From: Alphaproteobacteria bacterium MarineAlpha11_Bin1
Lineage (GTDB): Bacteria > Pseudomonadota > Alphaproteobacteria > MPNO01 > UBA830
Length of the DNA: 64,000 nt
Assembly (NCBI GenBank): GCA_002937455.1
Contig: PTJZ01000003.1
Location: forward strand, 214,788-278,787
Direction: 5' to 3'
Made by a program: the position numbers and the translations under genes. The notes under the pieces are model-generated. The model saw nothing but the letters and a program-made list of their open reading frames with translations. It did not search any database and was not told the DNA's origin. Shown here piece by piece: positions 9,938-18,316 of this stretch. How positions within the stretch are numbered: the stretch's first letter is position 1; each line of letters opens with the position of its first letter.

Positions 9938-9954
9938 TTAGAATGTTCTTCTAA
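9938..9954. promoter_or_regulatory. palindrome upstream of the TRAP operon, candidate operator
   Basis: TTAGAA-tgttc-TTCTAA is a perfect 6-bp inverted repeat with a 5-base spacer, 70 bases upstream of the dctP start codon. Size and position fit a repressor or activator dimer site. The cognate regulator is not visible nearby. Confidence 0.4.
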
Positions 9955-10023
9955 AGCCAAGCGCTTAACGGACATAGCAAACGGACCATAAATTATGCTG
10001 AGTTACGGGAGTTACAGGTATTC

Positions 10024-10383
10024 CTAACACGTTGAGAAGAAAGGCACTGTAAAGTTAGGGACTACCGCGTGGGTGATTTCACCAATGGCGATATTCTTAT
10101 TACGATCGACAAAATTGAAAATGGTGTGGAATTGGCAATCTAAGAGATCAATGCCCTTACCGACGCGCGTTACTCTCGACGTACGTGTTCCGGACCGGGA
10201 ACAACGATCTAGTATTCTTTTCACGATCCGATTACCTCCTATGTCGTAACGCCGATGGCACTCGGCGTTGACCGTTGTATTATACGACGGAATAGCCACC
10301 CGTTTTGTACATACGATAAGATTATCGGTACTTCTAATACACCGGTAAATAGTGGCCGATTTCGGTCTGCTGGACAGCGGCAA
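10024..10383 (-). pseudogene. possible remnant of a flavin-reductase-like split-barrel protein
   Basis: The 497-base gap between dctP and the DUF2817 gene has no convincing intact gene. On the minus strand an open frame ends with LLDCQFHTI...IAIGEITHAVV, which resembles the C-terminal strands of flavin-reductase-like (DIM6/NTAB) proteins. The upstream part of the same frame is unlike the family. I regard it as a decayed fragment. A hairpin with an 8-bp stem, AACGCCGA/TCGGCGTT, lies at 10248-10269. Confidence 0.25.
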
Positions 10384-10407
10384 CCGGTTTGGTCATGTTC
10401 TGCTGAA

Positions 10408-11502
10408 ATGTTCATATCGCATTATTTTCCCACAGACTACGAAGACGGCCGGACTAAATTTAGGGCGGCTGCAGAGAAGGCGAATGCTGATTTGCACGTT
10501 TACGGTGCTAACGTTAGGGGCCCCGAGGGCAATGCAGTCACGACCGATGTAGCCCTAATTGGCCAAAAAGACGCTCCATACGTTCTGCTATGTAACTCGG
10601 CGACTCACGGCGTCGAGGGCTTTTGCGGGTCTGGAATATTTTCGGGGTTTCTCGACAGTGGAGAGACGCAAATCCTACCGAGAAAAATACGCTTGGTATT
10701 CATTCATGCCCTCAATTGCCATGGCTACGCTTGGCTCCGGAGAGTTACGGAAGAGAACGTGGATCTAAATCGAAACTTCATCGACCACAACCAGCCCCCT
10801 CCAAGGAACACGGAGTATAGCAAACTTCATCCATTCATTCTGCCAGATGTCTGGGATGCGAGGACCATTTCTAAATCTACCGAAGAACTAGAGAGCTATG
10901 CCTCAAAGACCTCAACGTTCAAATTACAATCAGTCCTGACTGGTGGCCAATACGACCATCCTGATGGGATTTTCTATGGCGGACGGAAGCCAACCAAATC
11001 TCATAGACGGTTTATGGAAATAGTTGAAAATCACGTCGTCGGCGCGGAACACATTCTTTTTCTCGATTGGCATACGGGGCTTGGCCCGTATGGCACCGGC
11101 GAACTTATAGGAATGACCCGACCAGGCAGCCATCATGGAGATCGAGTTAATAATTGGTTTAGTCACGGCCTTGAGGCCCCCTCAGAAGGCCAATCTCCGT
11201 CTGCGCCACTGACGGGAACGATCGGATCGGGCCTACGCCGATTTTTTGCGGAGACAGAGACCGAAATTACCAGTCTAACCGTCGAATTCGGTACCTATCC
11301 AGTTCGCGACGTTCTGATGCCGCTAATCGCAGACAATTGGCTTCACGCAAAGGGAAACCTTGAGAGCGATCAAGGTCGTTCGATTAAGAAACAGATCCGG
11401 AAAGCCCTCTTTCCCGACGAGGCCGACTGGAAAGAGCTTGTCTGGGTCCGCGGACGTCAGATTCTACGGCGAGGGATTCGAGGTCTAGCAACACTGGAAT
11501 AA
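10408..11502 (+). CDS. DUF2817 family protein, M14-like zinc carboxypeptidase fold
   Basis: I take the ATG at 10408, giving 364 aa starting MFISHYFPTDYEDGR, which matches the usual start of DUF2817 proteins. The family has a zinc-carboxypeptidase-like fold. Visible ligands are HGVEG (His and Glu, zinc pair), the NVDLNRNF segment, LDWHTGLGPYG with a conserved His, and LTVEFGTY with the general-base-like Glu near the C-terminus. Function is unproven; an amidohydrolase or peptidase role is inferred. It is divergent from the TRAP operon, so it may act on the imported compound. Confidence 0.85.
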   Translation: MFISHYFPTDYEDGRTKFRAAAEKANADLHVYGANVRGPEGNAVTTDVALIGQKDAPYVLLCNSATHGVEGFCGSGIFSGFLDSGETQILPRKIRLVFIHALNCHGYAWLRRVTEENVDLNRNFIDHNQPPPRNTEYSKLHPFILPDVWDARTISKSTEELESYASKTSTFKLQSVLTGGQYDHPDGIFYGGRKPTKSHRRFMEIVENHVVGAEHILFLDWHTGLGPYGTGELIGMTRPGSHHGDRVNNWFSHGLEAPSEGQSPSAPLTGTIGSGLRRFFAETETEITSLTVEFGTYPVRDVLMPLIADNWLHAKGNLESDQGRSIKKQIRKALFPDEADWKELVWVRGRQILRRGIRGLATLE

Positions 11503-11586
11503 TGGAAGAGAAAAAACTTTGGGCTTCTCCGCCCGCATGCCCAACCAATCAGGCATTGCGATGATAAAATATTCATATAGCCCGCT

Positions 11587-11895
11587 CTAATGGGTCCAAT
11601 TTTTTTTCCTGCTGTGAGCAAAATTATCTGAATAGGATTTTAGCTTGATCTTCCGTGGTCTCGGCTGGCTGACCTGGTAATGGAGCCCTTTTCTCTCGCA
11701 AAAGGCAATCGCGTCCTCCTGACTGGAAAACCGCATTTTTATTTGATTACGCGTATCCCCCTGACCAACCCAGCCCATCAAGCTATCGTTCCTTGGCTTT
11801 GCACCTGGCTCGAATTCAACAACCCAATCTCGTGATTTGGCTCGACCAGACTGCATTGCATTTTTTCGGGGTTTGTAAATACGGACCTTCAACAT
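11587..11895 (-). CDS. ETC complex I subunit, NDUFS4-like (PF04800 type)
   Basis: An accessory subunit of respiratory NADH:quinone oxidoreductase found in Alphaproteobacteria and mitochondria. The 102-aa product begins MLKVRIYKPRKNAMQSGRAK, then has the diagnostic WVVEFEPGAKPR, LMGWVGQGDTRNQI, DAIAFCERKGL, KSYSDNFA and the final NWTH. ATG at 11895 is supported by AGGAAA at 11900-11905. It is normally encoded away from the nuo operon, as here. It is good evidence for an alphaproteobacterial origin of the window. Confidence 0.93.
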   Translation of the reverse strand: MLKVRIYKPRKNAMQSGRAKSRDWVVEFEPGAKPRNDSLMGWVGQGDTRNQIKMRFSSQEDAIAFCERKGLHYQVSQPRPRKIKLKSYSDNFAHSRKKNWTH

Positions 11896-12074
11896 GAAAA
11901 TTTCCTGATGGTGTAAACGCCACGGATAATTGGCGTTATAGGGCTCACTCGATTGCAACTTCTGATCTAACTCGCTAAAACTCTTTTCAACCTTTAAAAA
12001 ATCGGACTAGAGTTAAGTATTAGGTATGTCCGCCTAATTGGGGTTGTCCACCTTATCATAATCAGAGAGGCATC

Positions 12075-13118
12075 ATGACTGTTTTTTCTAAGTTTGCGCT
12101 TGCTGGAGCGGTACTCGGTACCGCTGCAATGCTTGCACCTCCCGCCCAATCACAAGGCTTTGACTTCGCGGGCAAACAAATAAAATTTGTAATCGGTTTC
12201 GGCTTTGGTGGAACCTACGGGAAATACTCCAGAATGTTCGCGGAGCATCTGAAAAATCATATCCCTGGAAAGCCAAACATTATTGTTGAGTCCCGCCCGG
12301 GTGCTGGTGGCCTCAAAGCTGCTAATTATGCCGCCAAGGCCATGCCAGCGAATGGTCTAAACTACCTCGTCCCGCCAGATAGCGCAGTCGTCGTCCAACT
12401 GATGCGTCCCAAAAAGGCGAAGTTTGACATGAGTAAATTCACTTGGATCGGCTCGGCAAACCAAACTAATGTCATCCTGGTCGTGAGATCCGATACCGGG
12501 GTCAAGACTTGGAAGGATATGCGGAATATATCTGTCCCGATGGGATCCACAGGTCTTGCCTCAACCTCAACTATAATGCCAGGCTTGGTCAATAACATGC
12601 TGGGTACGAAGATGAAGATCGTAACCGGCTACAAGGGATCCTCAAAAACCGGCTTGTCGGTAGAACAGGGCGAAAACCGCGGCGCAGCCTTTAACTGGCT
12701 TTTCTGGAAATCCAAATACGAGCGTTGGTTCAAAGGTGACAAACCGTATGCACGTGCAGTTCTTCAACTTGGCCATTTTAAGGACCCGGAACTGCCAAAT
12801 GTTCCAATGATGAAGGAAGTTACTGATAAAAAATATCACGATGTCCTCAACTTCATCGGATCACTTGGTCTAATCGGGAGGGGCGTAGCTGCGCCTCCCG
12901 GAACGCCAAAGGAAGCTATCAAGGTCCTACAAACCGCCTGGGAAAAGATGGTCAAGGACCCAGCTTTCTTGGCCGATGCGAAAAAGCGGAAACTACGTGT
13001 AATTCCCGCAAATGCGGCGACTATCCAAAAAGTGGTTAACGACGCAATCGCCAATACAAGCCCTGAGGTCGTGAAAAGAGCCTCAAAGCTCTCTTATGAA
13101 GGTGCAGCAAAACTCTGA
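12075..13118 (+). CDS. tripartite tricarboxylate transporter substrate-binding protein (Bug/TctC family)
   Basis: A periplasmic binding protein of 347 aa with a signal peptide ending at AQSQG. Family marks are IKFVIGFGFGGTYGKYSRM at the first strand, the VESRPGAGG motif, ANYAAKAMPANG and the C-terminal PPGTPKEAIKVLQTAWEKM segment. No TctA/TctB membrane genes are adjacent, which is common for Bug proteins. RBS AGAGAGG precedes the ATG. It is followed by a strong terminator, so it is a monocistronic unit. Confidence 0.9.
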   Translation: MTVFSKFALAGAVLGTAAMLAPPAQSQGFDFAGKQIKFVIGFGFGGTYGKYSRMFAEHLKNHIPGKPNIIVESRPGAGGLKAANYAAKAMPANGLNYLVPPDSAVVVQLMRPKKAKFDMSKFTWIGSANQTNVILVVRSDTGVKTWKDMRNISVPMGSTGLASTSTIMPGLVNNMLGTKMKIVTGYKGSSKTGLSVEQGENRGAAFNWLFWKSKYERWFKGDKPYARAVLQLGHFKDPELPNVPMMKEVTDKKYHDVLNFIGSLGLIGRGVAAPPGTPKEAIKVLQTAWEKMVKDPAFLADAKKRKLRVIPANAATIQKVVNDAIANTSPEVVKRASKLSYEGAAKL

Positions 13119-13137
13119 GGGCGGTGATCAGAAACAA

Positions 13138-13178
13138 CAAAAAACGGCCTCTCCATTCTAGGAGAGGCCGTTTTTCTG
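13138..13178 (+). terminator. strong intrinsic terminator
   Basis: AAAAACGGCCTCTCC (13140-13154), loop ATTCTA, and GGAGAGGCCGTTTTT (13161-13175) form a perfect 15-bp stem ending in Ts. It closes the TctC-like gene and, because of the A-tract on the other side, could also work in reverse. Confidence 0.9.
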
Positions 13179-13213
13179 TAGACGGCGTTATTTCTGGGGA
13201 TATTTTAAAAGCC

Positions 13214-14371
13214 ATGACAAATTACAAATACAATTCCGCCGACAATCACATCGACCAACGCTGGATCCCGGCTAAACTTTGGCAGGATCGTGTTGCCGAG
13301 AAATTCAGGACAGCAGCACCGAAAGTCGTCGAAAATAATGGTGTTTGGGTTTGGGAATGGGAAGGTCGGGTATTTAGTGGTCGGGATGGTGGCGCAGCGG
13401 ACAGCCCTGATAACCGAAAAGCGTTGGAGGATTATTACGGTGAATACGCCAATGACATACCCGATGGCGCCCTGCCGCCGGCGGACCCCGACATAATTCT
13501 GAAGCACATGGACATGGCCGGGATATGGGCATACGTCGGCTACGCTTCGGTTCGCAAGTGGGAAATTCATGACCGCGCCCTTCGACATGAGGTGCACCGG
13601 GTCTACAATGACTGGATGATGGAATTAAACACCGTCAATCCAGATCGGCTTTTGATGCTACCGATCATGCCGGTATTCGAACCAGAAGCCGCAGTTGCGG
13701 AGCTGGAGAGAATGAAGAAATCCGGCTGCAAAGCGATCGAATTTCCCGTTGCCGACATGGCCGAGGAAATCTGGCACGAATGTTGGGATCCATTCTGGTC
13801 CTCCTGTGAAGATGGCAATGTGACTGTCTGTAGCCACATCGGTGACAGCGCGGGTGCCCCTTACCCGCCTACCGAACGTGGTGTGCGTATGGCGTATTTC
13901 TCTTGCGTGCCGTTTAGTGCCGCCAAGCCAATATCTCAGCTCGCTTATTCAGGAACACTCATGCGCCACCCAAAGTTGCGATATAATTATGGCGAATGCC
14001 GGGCCGGTTGGGGCCCTATGCTCTTACAATGGATGGATCGCCAGGCTGTTGAGCGGCCGGGCCTTTTTGCCGACACCGGACTAAAAGAAATGCCTAGCGA
14101 GTACGTTAAACGTCAGGTAACCATTACTTACGAAGAAGATTATGTGGCTGGAATGTTACTAAAACATCCGGACTCTGGTATGGCGGATATCCTAATGTGG
14201 GGAGCTGATTATCCTCACGGTCAGGGCGTATGGCCGAATGCTGATGAAGTAATGGAGAAAACATTCGTCGGCGTTGACCCTGAGATTCGAAAAAAAGTGG
14301 TATTCACCCGTTGTATGGAAATGTTTCAGCTTACCGGCCCAGATCCTGCTTCGATCTCTATCCAACTCTAA
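13214..14371 (+). CDS. amidohydrolase family protein (amidohydrolase_2)
   Basis: Start ATG at 13214 gives MTNYKYNSADNHID, matching the family N-terminus with its D-x-H metal motif; the in-frame upstream codons run through the terminator and are not credible. Other barrel ligands are the CSHIGDSAG strand (His), the KLRYNYGECRAGW segment and GADYPHGQGVWPN (Asp on strand 8). These proteins hydrolyse or decarboxylate ring-cleavage and related acids with a divalent metal. Length 385 aa is normal. A VOC gene follows 60 bases downstream and is probably co-transcribed. Confidence 0.88.
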   Translation: MTNYKYNSADNHIDQRWIPAKLWQDRVAEKFRTAAPKVVENNGVWVWEWEGRVFSGRDGGAADSPDNRKALEDYYGEYANDIPDGALPPADPDIILKHMDMAGIWAYVGYASVRKWEIHDRALRHEVHRVYNDWMMELNTVNPDRLLMLPIMPVFEPEAAVAELERMKKSGCKAIEFPVADMAEEIWHECWDPFWSSCEDGNVTVCSHIGDSAGAPYPPTERGVRMAYFSCVPFSAAKPISQLAYSGTLMRHPKLRYNYGECRAGWGPMLLQWMDRQAVERPGLFADTGLKEMPSEYVKRQVTITYEEDYVAGMLLKHPDSGMADILMWGADYPHGQGVWPNADEVMEKTFVGVDPEIRKKVVFTRCMEMFQLTGPDPASISIQL

Positions 14372-14431
14372 GGTCTATATACTAAAACAATTCAACCCTT
14401 CCCGAATCCTTGATAAAAAAGGAGAAAGTTT

Positions 14432-14893
14432 ATGGCCAAATTACGTCACGTTGCGCTCTCGGTTCCAGACCCCGAAAAAGCAGCAGATTTCTATTGCGAG
14501 GCCTTCGATATGGAGCGCGTCGGCAAAACAAATTCCCCCCTCGCCCGGGGTTGTTATGTATCTGACGGAACTATCACCGTTGCATTATTGGATTATAAAT
14601 CTGATGAATGGGCCGGTTATGTCGAGGGTGAAGACGAACGTGGCAAGGACTGGGAGGGTATTCACCATATGGGCTTCTGGGTTGATGACATCGAGGAGAC
14701 CGAAAAAAAAATCGAAGCCGCCGGGGGGAAGTACTTTCAGGGGCGTCCTGATGAAGATGCACCAAATACATTTTATGAAATGAAATTCCGTGATCCCCAC
14801 GGCGTAATCATTGACTGCACCCATTTAGGTTGGGGCGGTTCCGTAAAGGATGTAGTTCCAGCTGGCAAAGAAAAATCTGGGAAAGACGATTAA
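14432..14893 (+). CDS. VOC family protein (glyoxalase/dioxygenase fold)
   Basis: A 153-aa vicinal-oxygen-chelate protein. Two beta-alpha-beta-beta-beta modules are seen: LRHVALSVPDPEKAADFYCEAF with a metal His, and GIHHMGFWVDDIEETEKKIEAAGG with a His pair, then FRDPHGVIIDCTH with His/Asp near the end. GGAGAAAG precedes the ATG. It follows the amidohydrolase and may act on the same pathway as a lyase, isomerase or extradiol-type enzyme. Confidence 0.85.
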   Translation: MAKLRHVALSVPDPEKAADFYCEAFDMERVGKTNSPLARGCYVSDGTITVALLDYKSDEWAGYVEGEDERGKDWEGIHHMGFWVDDIEETEKKIEAAGGKYFQGRPDEDAPNTFYEMKFRDPHGVIIDCTHLGWGGSVKDVVPAGKEKSGKDD

Positions 14894-15008
14894 CGTTGTA
14901 AGAAAAGGGCGCCGAGAGAAAAGCTGCTTGCAGGACCATCGATACAAATTTTTAATGAGCTGTATTCGAATAAGGCAACAATGACGAATTTAGGACGTTG
15001 CAGTGATA

Positions 15009-15251
15009 TTACCGCTTAGCTCTCATAATCGCATAAGCAGCTATCACAATAGCAATAGCTACAAGGGTCTGGCTGGATATTTTTTCTATCAAGACAACTA
15101 GATTATCGACTACTGAATTGACGTACCAGCCTGAAGCCTCTCCCAACAATAAATAAACCAGAACAATAATAGCAACGACTGCTACGCCGGCCTCAACAAA
15201 ACGGAAAACTATTCCACGGGCCGCAGTGAGAAATTCTGTTACCGCCTGCAT
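15009..15251 (-). CDS. small two-helix membrane protein A
   Basis: An 80-aa product with an amphipathic N-terminus, a strong hydrophobic helix at about 20-38 (VAVVAIIVLVYLLLG), a polar linker and a second helix at about 60-75. It resembles the next upstream 72-aa protein in arrangement (ARG, E-G-A, VV-N-L spacing, basic tail), so the two are diverged duplicates. I do not recognise the family; holin-like or pilin-like folds share this layout but nothing specific supports them. The Shine-Dalgarno is weak. Confidence 0.55.
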   Translation of the reverse strand: MQAVTEFLTAARGIVFRFVEAGVAVVAIIVLVYLLLGEASGWYVNSVVDNLVVLIEKISSQTLVAIAIVIAAYAIMRAKR

Positions 15252-15287
15252 CGATTTATTATCGTTGGGAGAGGGAGGTTAACTAAT

Positions 15288-15506
15288 TTAGCGGCGGAAG
15301 AGCCACAAAATTACACCAAGGGAAATCAGGCCAACAAGACCTGCACTACCCAGTTCTTTAACAAGGGCGATAATATTACCGACCACGTCCCCTAAAAACG
15401 CCATGTTAGATCCGCCAACAAGTAGCGTCGCCACGATGGCTAGGGCTAGGAGCGCAATTCCGATCTCCGTTATGGATTTGATCGCGCCTCTCGCACTGTC
15501 AAACAT
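15288..15506 (-). CDS. small two-helix membrane protein B
   Basis: I chose the ATG at 15506 because TGGAGGAAACA lies directly upstream. The 72-aa product starts MFDSARGAIKS, has a helix at about 14-32, a central VVGNIIALVKELG segment and a second helix ending in LWLFRR. It is the paralogue of the 80-aa gene 36 bases downstream on the same strand. An extremely AT-rich block lies upstream. Function unknown; both helices and the basic end fit an inner-membrane oligomer. Confidence 0.6.
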   Translation of the reverse strand: MFDSARGAIKSITEIGIALLALAIVATLLVGGSNMAFLGDVVGNIIALVKELGSAGLVGLISLGVILWLFRR

Positions 15507-15539
15507 TGTTTCCTCCATTTTTTTCTACAATGACATATT

Positions 15540-15745
15540 TGTTAAAACCGAATTTAACGAATCAATCCAGCATTAAAAAAAGATACCCCTAATTGAATAT
15601 TGAATACTTCAATAAAGAATCAAAAATTATAAAAACCAAATACGATAAAAATTAATTTATATTTAAATTTTTAAATCTAATAATTATCTTTTATTTAAAT
15701 TATATTTTTTTTATTTACTTTTATTAAAGTAATTTAAAATACCAG
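15540..15745. other. very AT-rich non-coding block
   Basis: From about 15630 to 15740 there are long runs of A and T with almost no G or C, unlike anything else in the window. It lies upstream of the small membrane-protein pair. It could be an UP-element-rich promoter, a silencing-protein target or decaying DNA. I see no gene in it; the whole gap 15519-16088 holds only a doubtful 65-aa minus-strand frame (15855-16052). Confidence 0.5.
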
Positions 15746-16088
15746 TCGGTGTGTCGCCAACTCTGGTTGTGTCCGTCCTACCAAAAGCCACAGCTACCAG
15801 CCATTTTTATCGAAAAATTTTTCCAGCAACGATACCCATCATCGATTATGAAACCTAAATAACTACAACGTACGTTTCCAAAGCTATGAAGACATTTCCA
15901 TCTTTAAACATAGTGTAGTGACTTGGTTTGGTATTTCTGGCCTTGGAAAAATCTGATGAGGTAATAGGAATACCAGAGAACACAGAGACGGCAGATAACT
16001 TGAATATTATCAAACGAATACTTTTTTGCTTATTCATAACACTGTCTATCAAACAATTAATTATGCTAGCGGCACTCCTCTGTAGATT

Positions 16089-16223
16089 ATGATTAAAAAG
16101 TCCAACTTACCTGTAAAGTTCTGCGCAGTCTGCGGTAAGCATTTCAGTTGGCGGCGCCGATGGAAAAAAGTTTGGGGTGACGTGAAGTACTGTTCTCAAC
16201 GATGCCGCAGAAACAAATCATAA
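16089..16223 (+). CDS. DUF2256 family small zinc-ribbon-like protein, 44 aa
   Basis: A very short gene that translates to a 44-residue basic protein with two CxxC-like pairs: FCAVCGK and YCSQRCR. The order C-x-x-C-x-K-x-F-x-W-R-R-R-W, then W-G-D-V-K-Y-C-S-x-R-C-R is the pattern of DUF2256 proteins, which are always about 40-60 aa. Four cysteines probably bind zinc. Function is unknown; members often occur near photolyase or cryptochrome genes, none of which is visible here. Confidence 0.78.
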   Translation: MIKKSNLPVKFCAVCGKHFSWRRRWKKVWGDVKYCSQRCRRNKS

Positions 16224-16300
16224 GCCTCTAAGACAGGTATTTAAATTGGTTTGCTCCCGATGACCGATTGAACACAACGACTAGCTTTTACCGACAGCTA

Positions 16301-18262
16301 TCAATCCGGGGTAAATGATACAAGCTCTTCACCTTCTGAAACTTGATCCCCCTCTGTATAATTTACGGATAAAACTGTGCCGTCAGCGGGTGCTCGAATC
16401 GTATGCTCAACCTTCATTGCTTCGATTGCTATTAAGGGCTGTCCCGCAGTGACTTTCTCTCCACCCTCCACAAATACCGCGACGACGATGCCAGGCATAT
16501 CAGAAAAGAGAGAACCCTCCACACCTCCTTTACCACTCACATACGCAAGCGGATCATCGATCGACAGCGTCACAAACATCTCCCCCGAAAAGATGTTTAT
16601 AACTGACTCGTGTTTGACCACGTCTGCTCTATATTTTTGACCATCGATCATAGCTTCAAAGCAAGTTTCCGAAATCCATCGGCCATTGGCATCTATTGTG
16701 CGGCCGTTTTTTGTTAACCCATCAAATGACAGAACAAATGTTTGCGGACTACCGCTTTCCATAATCGTTACTTTTTTATTCAATGGTGAGCCAAGCCGCC
16801 AGCCGGAAGAACGTTTCCACGGTGATTGGTCATCCTCACCCTCCGAAGTTCGGGATAGCTCAGAAAGCGCAGCAAGAACGATGAACTCTGACGGTGGCGC
16901 CTCATCAACCAGCGTTAAGTCATCCAAATTACGGGGTATAAACTCCGTGTCGACGCCGCCCTCCCGGAACTCACCGTGGCTAATGATAGCCCTCAGAAAT
17001 TTCTCATTCGTAGTGGGCCCTGCAACACGAACAGCGCTAAGGGCGTTAGCCATCGCTGTGCAGGCCTCGCCTCGCTCACTCTCTGTTACAATAATTTTGG
17101 CAATCATTGGGTCATAGTGAACTGTGACCTCATCACCCCGACGGACACCGGTATCAATTCGCACAATATCGGTTTCCCGCGGAACCGCTAAGTATGGAAT
17201 TCTACCAAAGCCTGGAGCAAAACCATTCGCAGGGTCTTCTGCATAGAGGCGAACTTCTATCGAATGTCCAGTAGACGTGATCTCCTCTTGCCTCAAAGGT
17301 AATGCTTCACCGGCAGCGACCCGAAGCTGCCATTCGACCAGATCGATGCCTGTAATTTGTTCTGTAACCGGGTGCTCAACCTGCAGTCGGGTGTTCATTT
17401 CCATAAACCAAAATCTGCCGTCGGGTGCCAAAAGAAATTCGACTGTGCCGGCACCCACATATCCAACAGCCTTCGCAGCGGTCAATGCGGCGGCGTAAAG
17501 CCGGGAACGCGTTTCCTCCTCAAGATTAGGTGCCGGGGCTTCCTCTACAACCTTCTGATGACGCCGTTGAATCGAACAATCACGCTCGAATAAATGGACT
17601 ATGTTGCCATGTGTGTCGGCGAAGATTTGAACCTCGATATGCCGCGGGCCCTCGATCAGTTTTTCGACCAGAAGCGATTTATCACCAAAGGATAAGGAAG
17701 CCTCGCGCCGAGCCGATGCCAGCGCTTTAGTCAAGCCTTCCGGTGCAGAAACGATGCGCATACCCCGCCCACCACCCCCGGCAAGGGGCTTTACCATTAC
17801 TGGATAGCCGGCGGCCTTTGCAGACTCCGCCAGTGATTGGTCATCCTGTCCCGACTTAAAACGACCAGGCAGAACGGGTACGCCAGCGTCTGCCATAATA
17901 CACTTTGCTTCTGCCTTTGAGCCCATTTGCCTGATGGCCTTTGCGGATGGGCCGATAAAAACAAGGCCAGAATTTTCGCAGGCTTCAGCAAAAAGTGAGT
18001 TCTCAGAAAGAAAACCATAGCCGGGGTGCACGGCTTGTGCCCCCGTCTGAAGTGCGGCGTCAATCACCGCACCGATATTTAAGTAGCTTTCCGACGAGGG
18101 CGCCGCACCTATTCTAACGGCTTCGTCTACCGCTGTTGTATGCATAGCTCCTCTGTCCGCAGAAGAATACACGCCAACAGTTAAGACATTGTGTTTTCGG
18201 CATGTTCGCGCTATTCGGCAGGCGATTTCTCCCCGATTGGCGATAAGAACCTTTTCGAACAT
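16301..18262 (-). CDS. mccA: methylcrotonyl-CoA carboxylase biotin-containing alpha subunit
   Basis: A 653-aa biotin-dependent acyl-CoA carboxylase subunit. The biotin carboxylase domain occupies about 1-450 (MFEKVLIANRGEIACRI start, ATP-grasp glycine loop VKPLAGGGGRGMRIV, and EMNTRLQVEHPVTE). A C-terminal biotinyl domain has IEAMKVEH, where Lys617 carries biotin. Subfamily is assigned from context: it is last in an operon with mccB and isovaleryl-CoA dehydrogenase. It drives ATP-dependent carboxylation of 3-methylcrotonyl-CoA in leucine degradation. No clear RBS precedes the ATG at 18262. Confidence 0.9.
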   Translation of the reverse strand: MFEKVLIANRGEIACRIARTCRKHNVLTVGVYSSADRGAMHTTAVDEAVRIGAAPSSESYLNIGAVIDAALQTGAQAVHPGYGFLSENSLFAEACENSGLVFIGPSAKAIRQMGSKAEAKCIMADAGVPVLPGRFKSGQDDQSLAESAKAAGYPVMVKPLAGGGGRGMRIVSAPEGLTKALASARREASLSFGDKSLLVEKLIEGPRHIEVQIFADTHGNIVHLFERDCSIQRRHQKVVEEAPAPNLEEETRSRLYAAALTAAKAVGYVGAGTVEFLLAPDGRFWFMEMNTRLQVEHPVTEQITGIDLVEWQLRVAAGEALPLRQEEITSTGHSIEVRLYAEDPANGFAPGFGRIPYLAVPRETDIVRIDTGVRRGDEVTVHYDPMIAKIIVTESERGEACTAMANALSAVRVAGPTTNEKFLRAIISHGEFREGGVDTEFIPRNLDDLTLVDEAPPSEFIVLAALSELSRTSEGEDDQSPWKRSSGWRLGSPLNKKVTIMESGSPQTFVLSFDGLTKNGRTIDANGRWISETCFEAMIDGQKYRADVVKHESVINIFSGEMFVTLSIDDPLAYVSGKGGVEGSLFSDMPGIVVAVFVEGGEKVTAGQPLIAIEAMKVEHTIRAPADGTVLSVNYTEGDQVSEGEELVSFTPD

Positions 18263-18316
18263 AAAGTATAGTATACACTAAAATACTTAATATCGTGCCG
18301 GCTTACTAATAGACTA

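Noticed and set aside
15855..16052. 65-aa minus-strand frame downstream of the AT-rich block
   Set aside because: Hydrophobic N-terminus is suggestive, but no RBS or family, and it lies in decaying AT-rich sequence.
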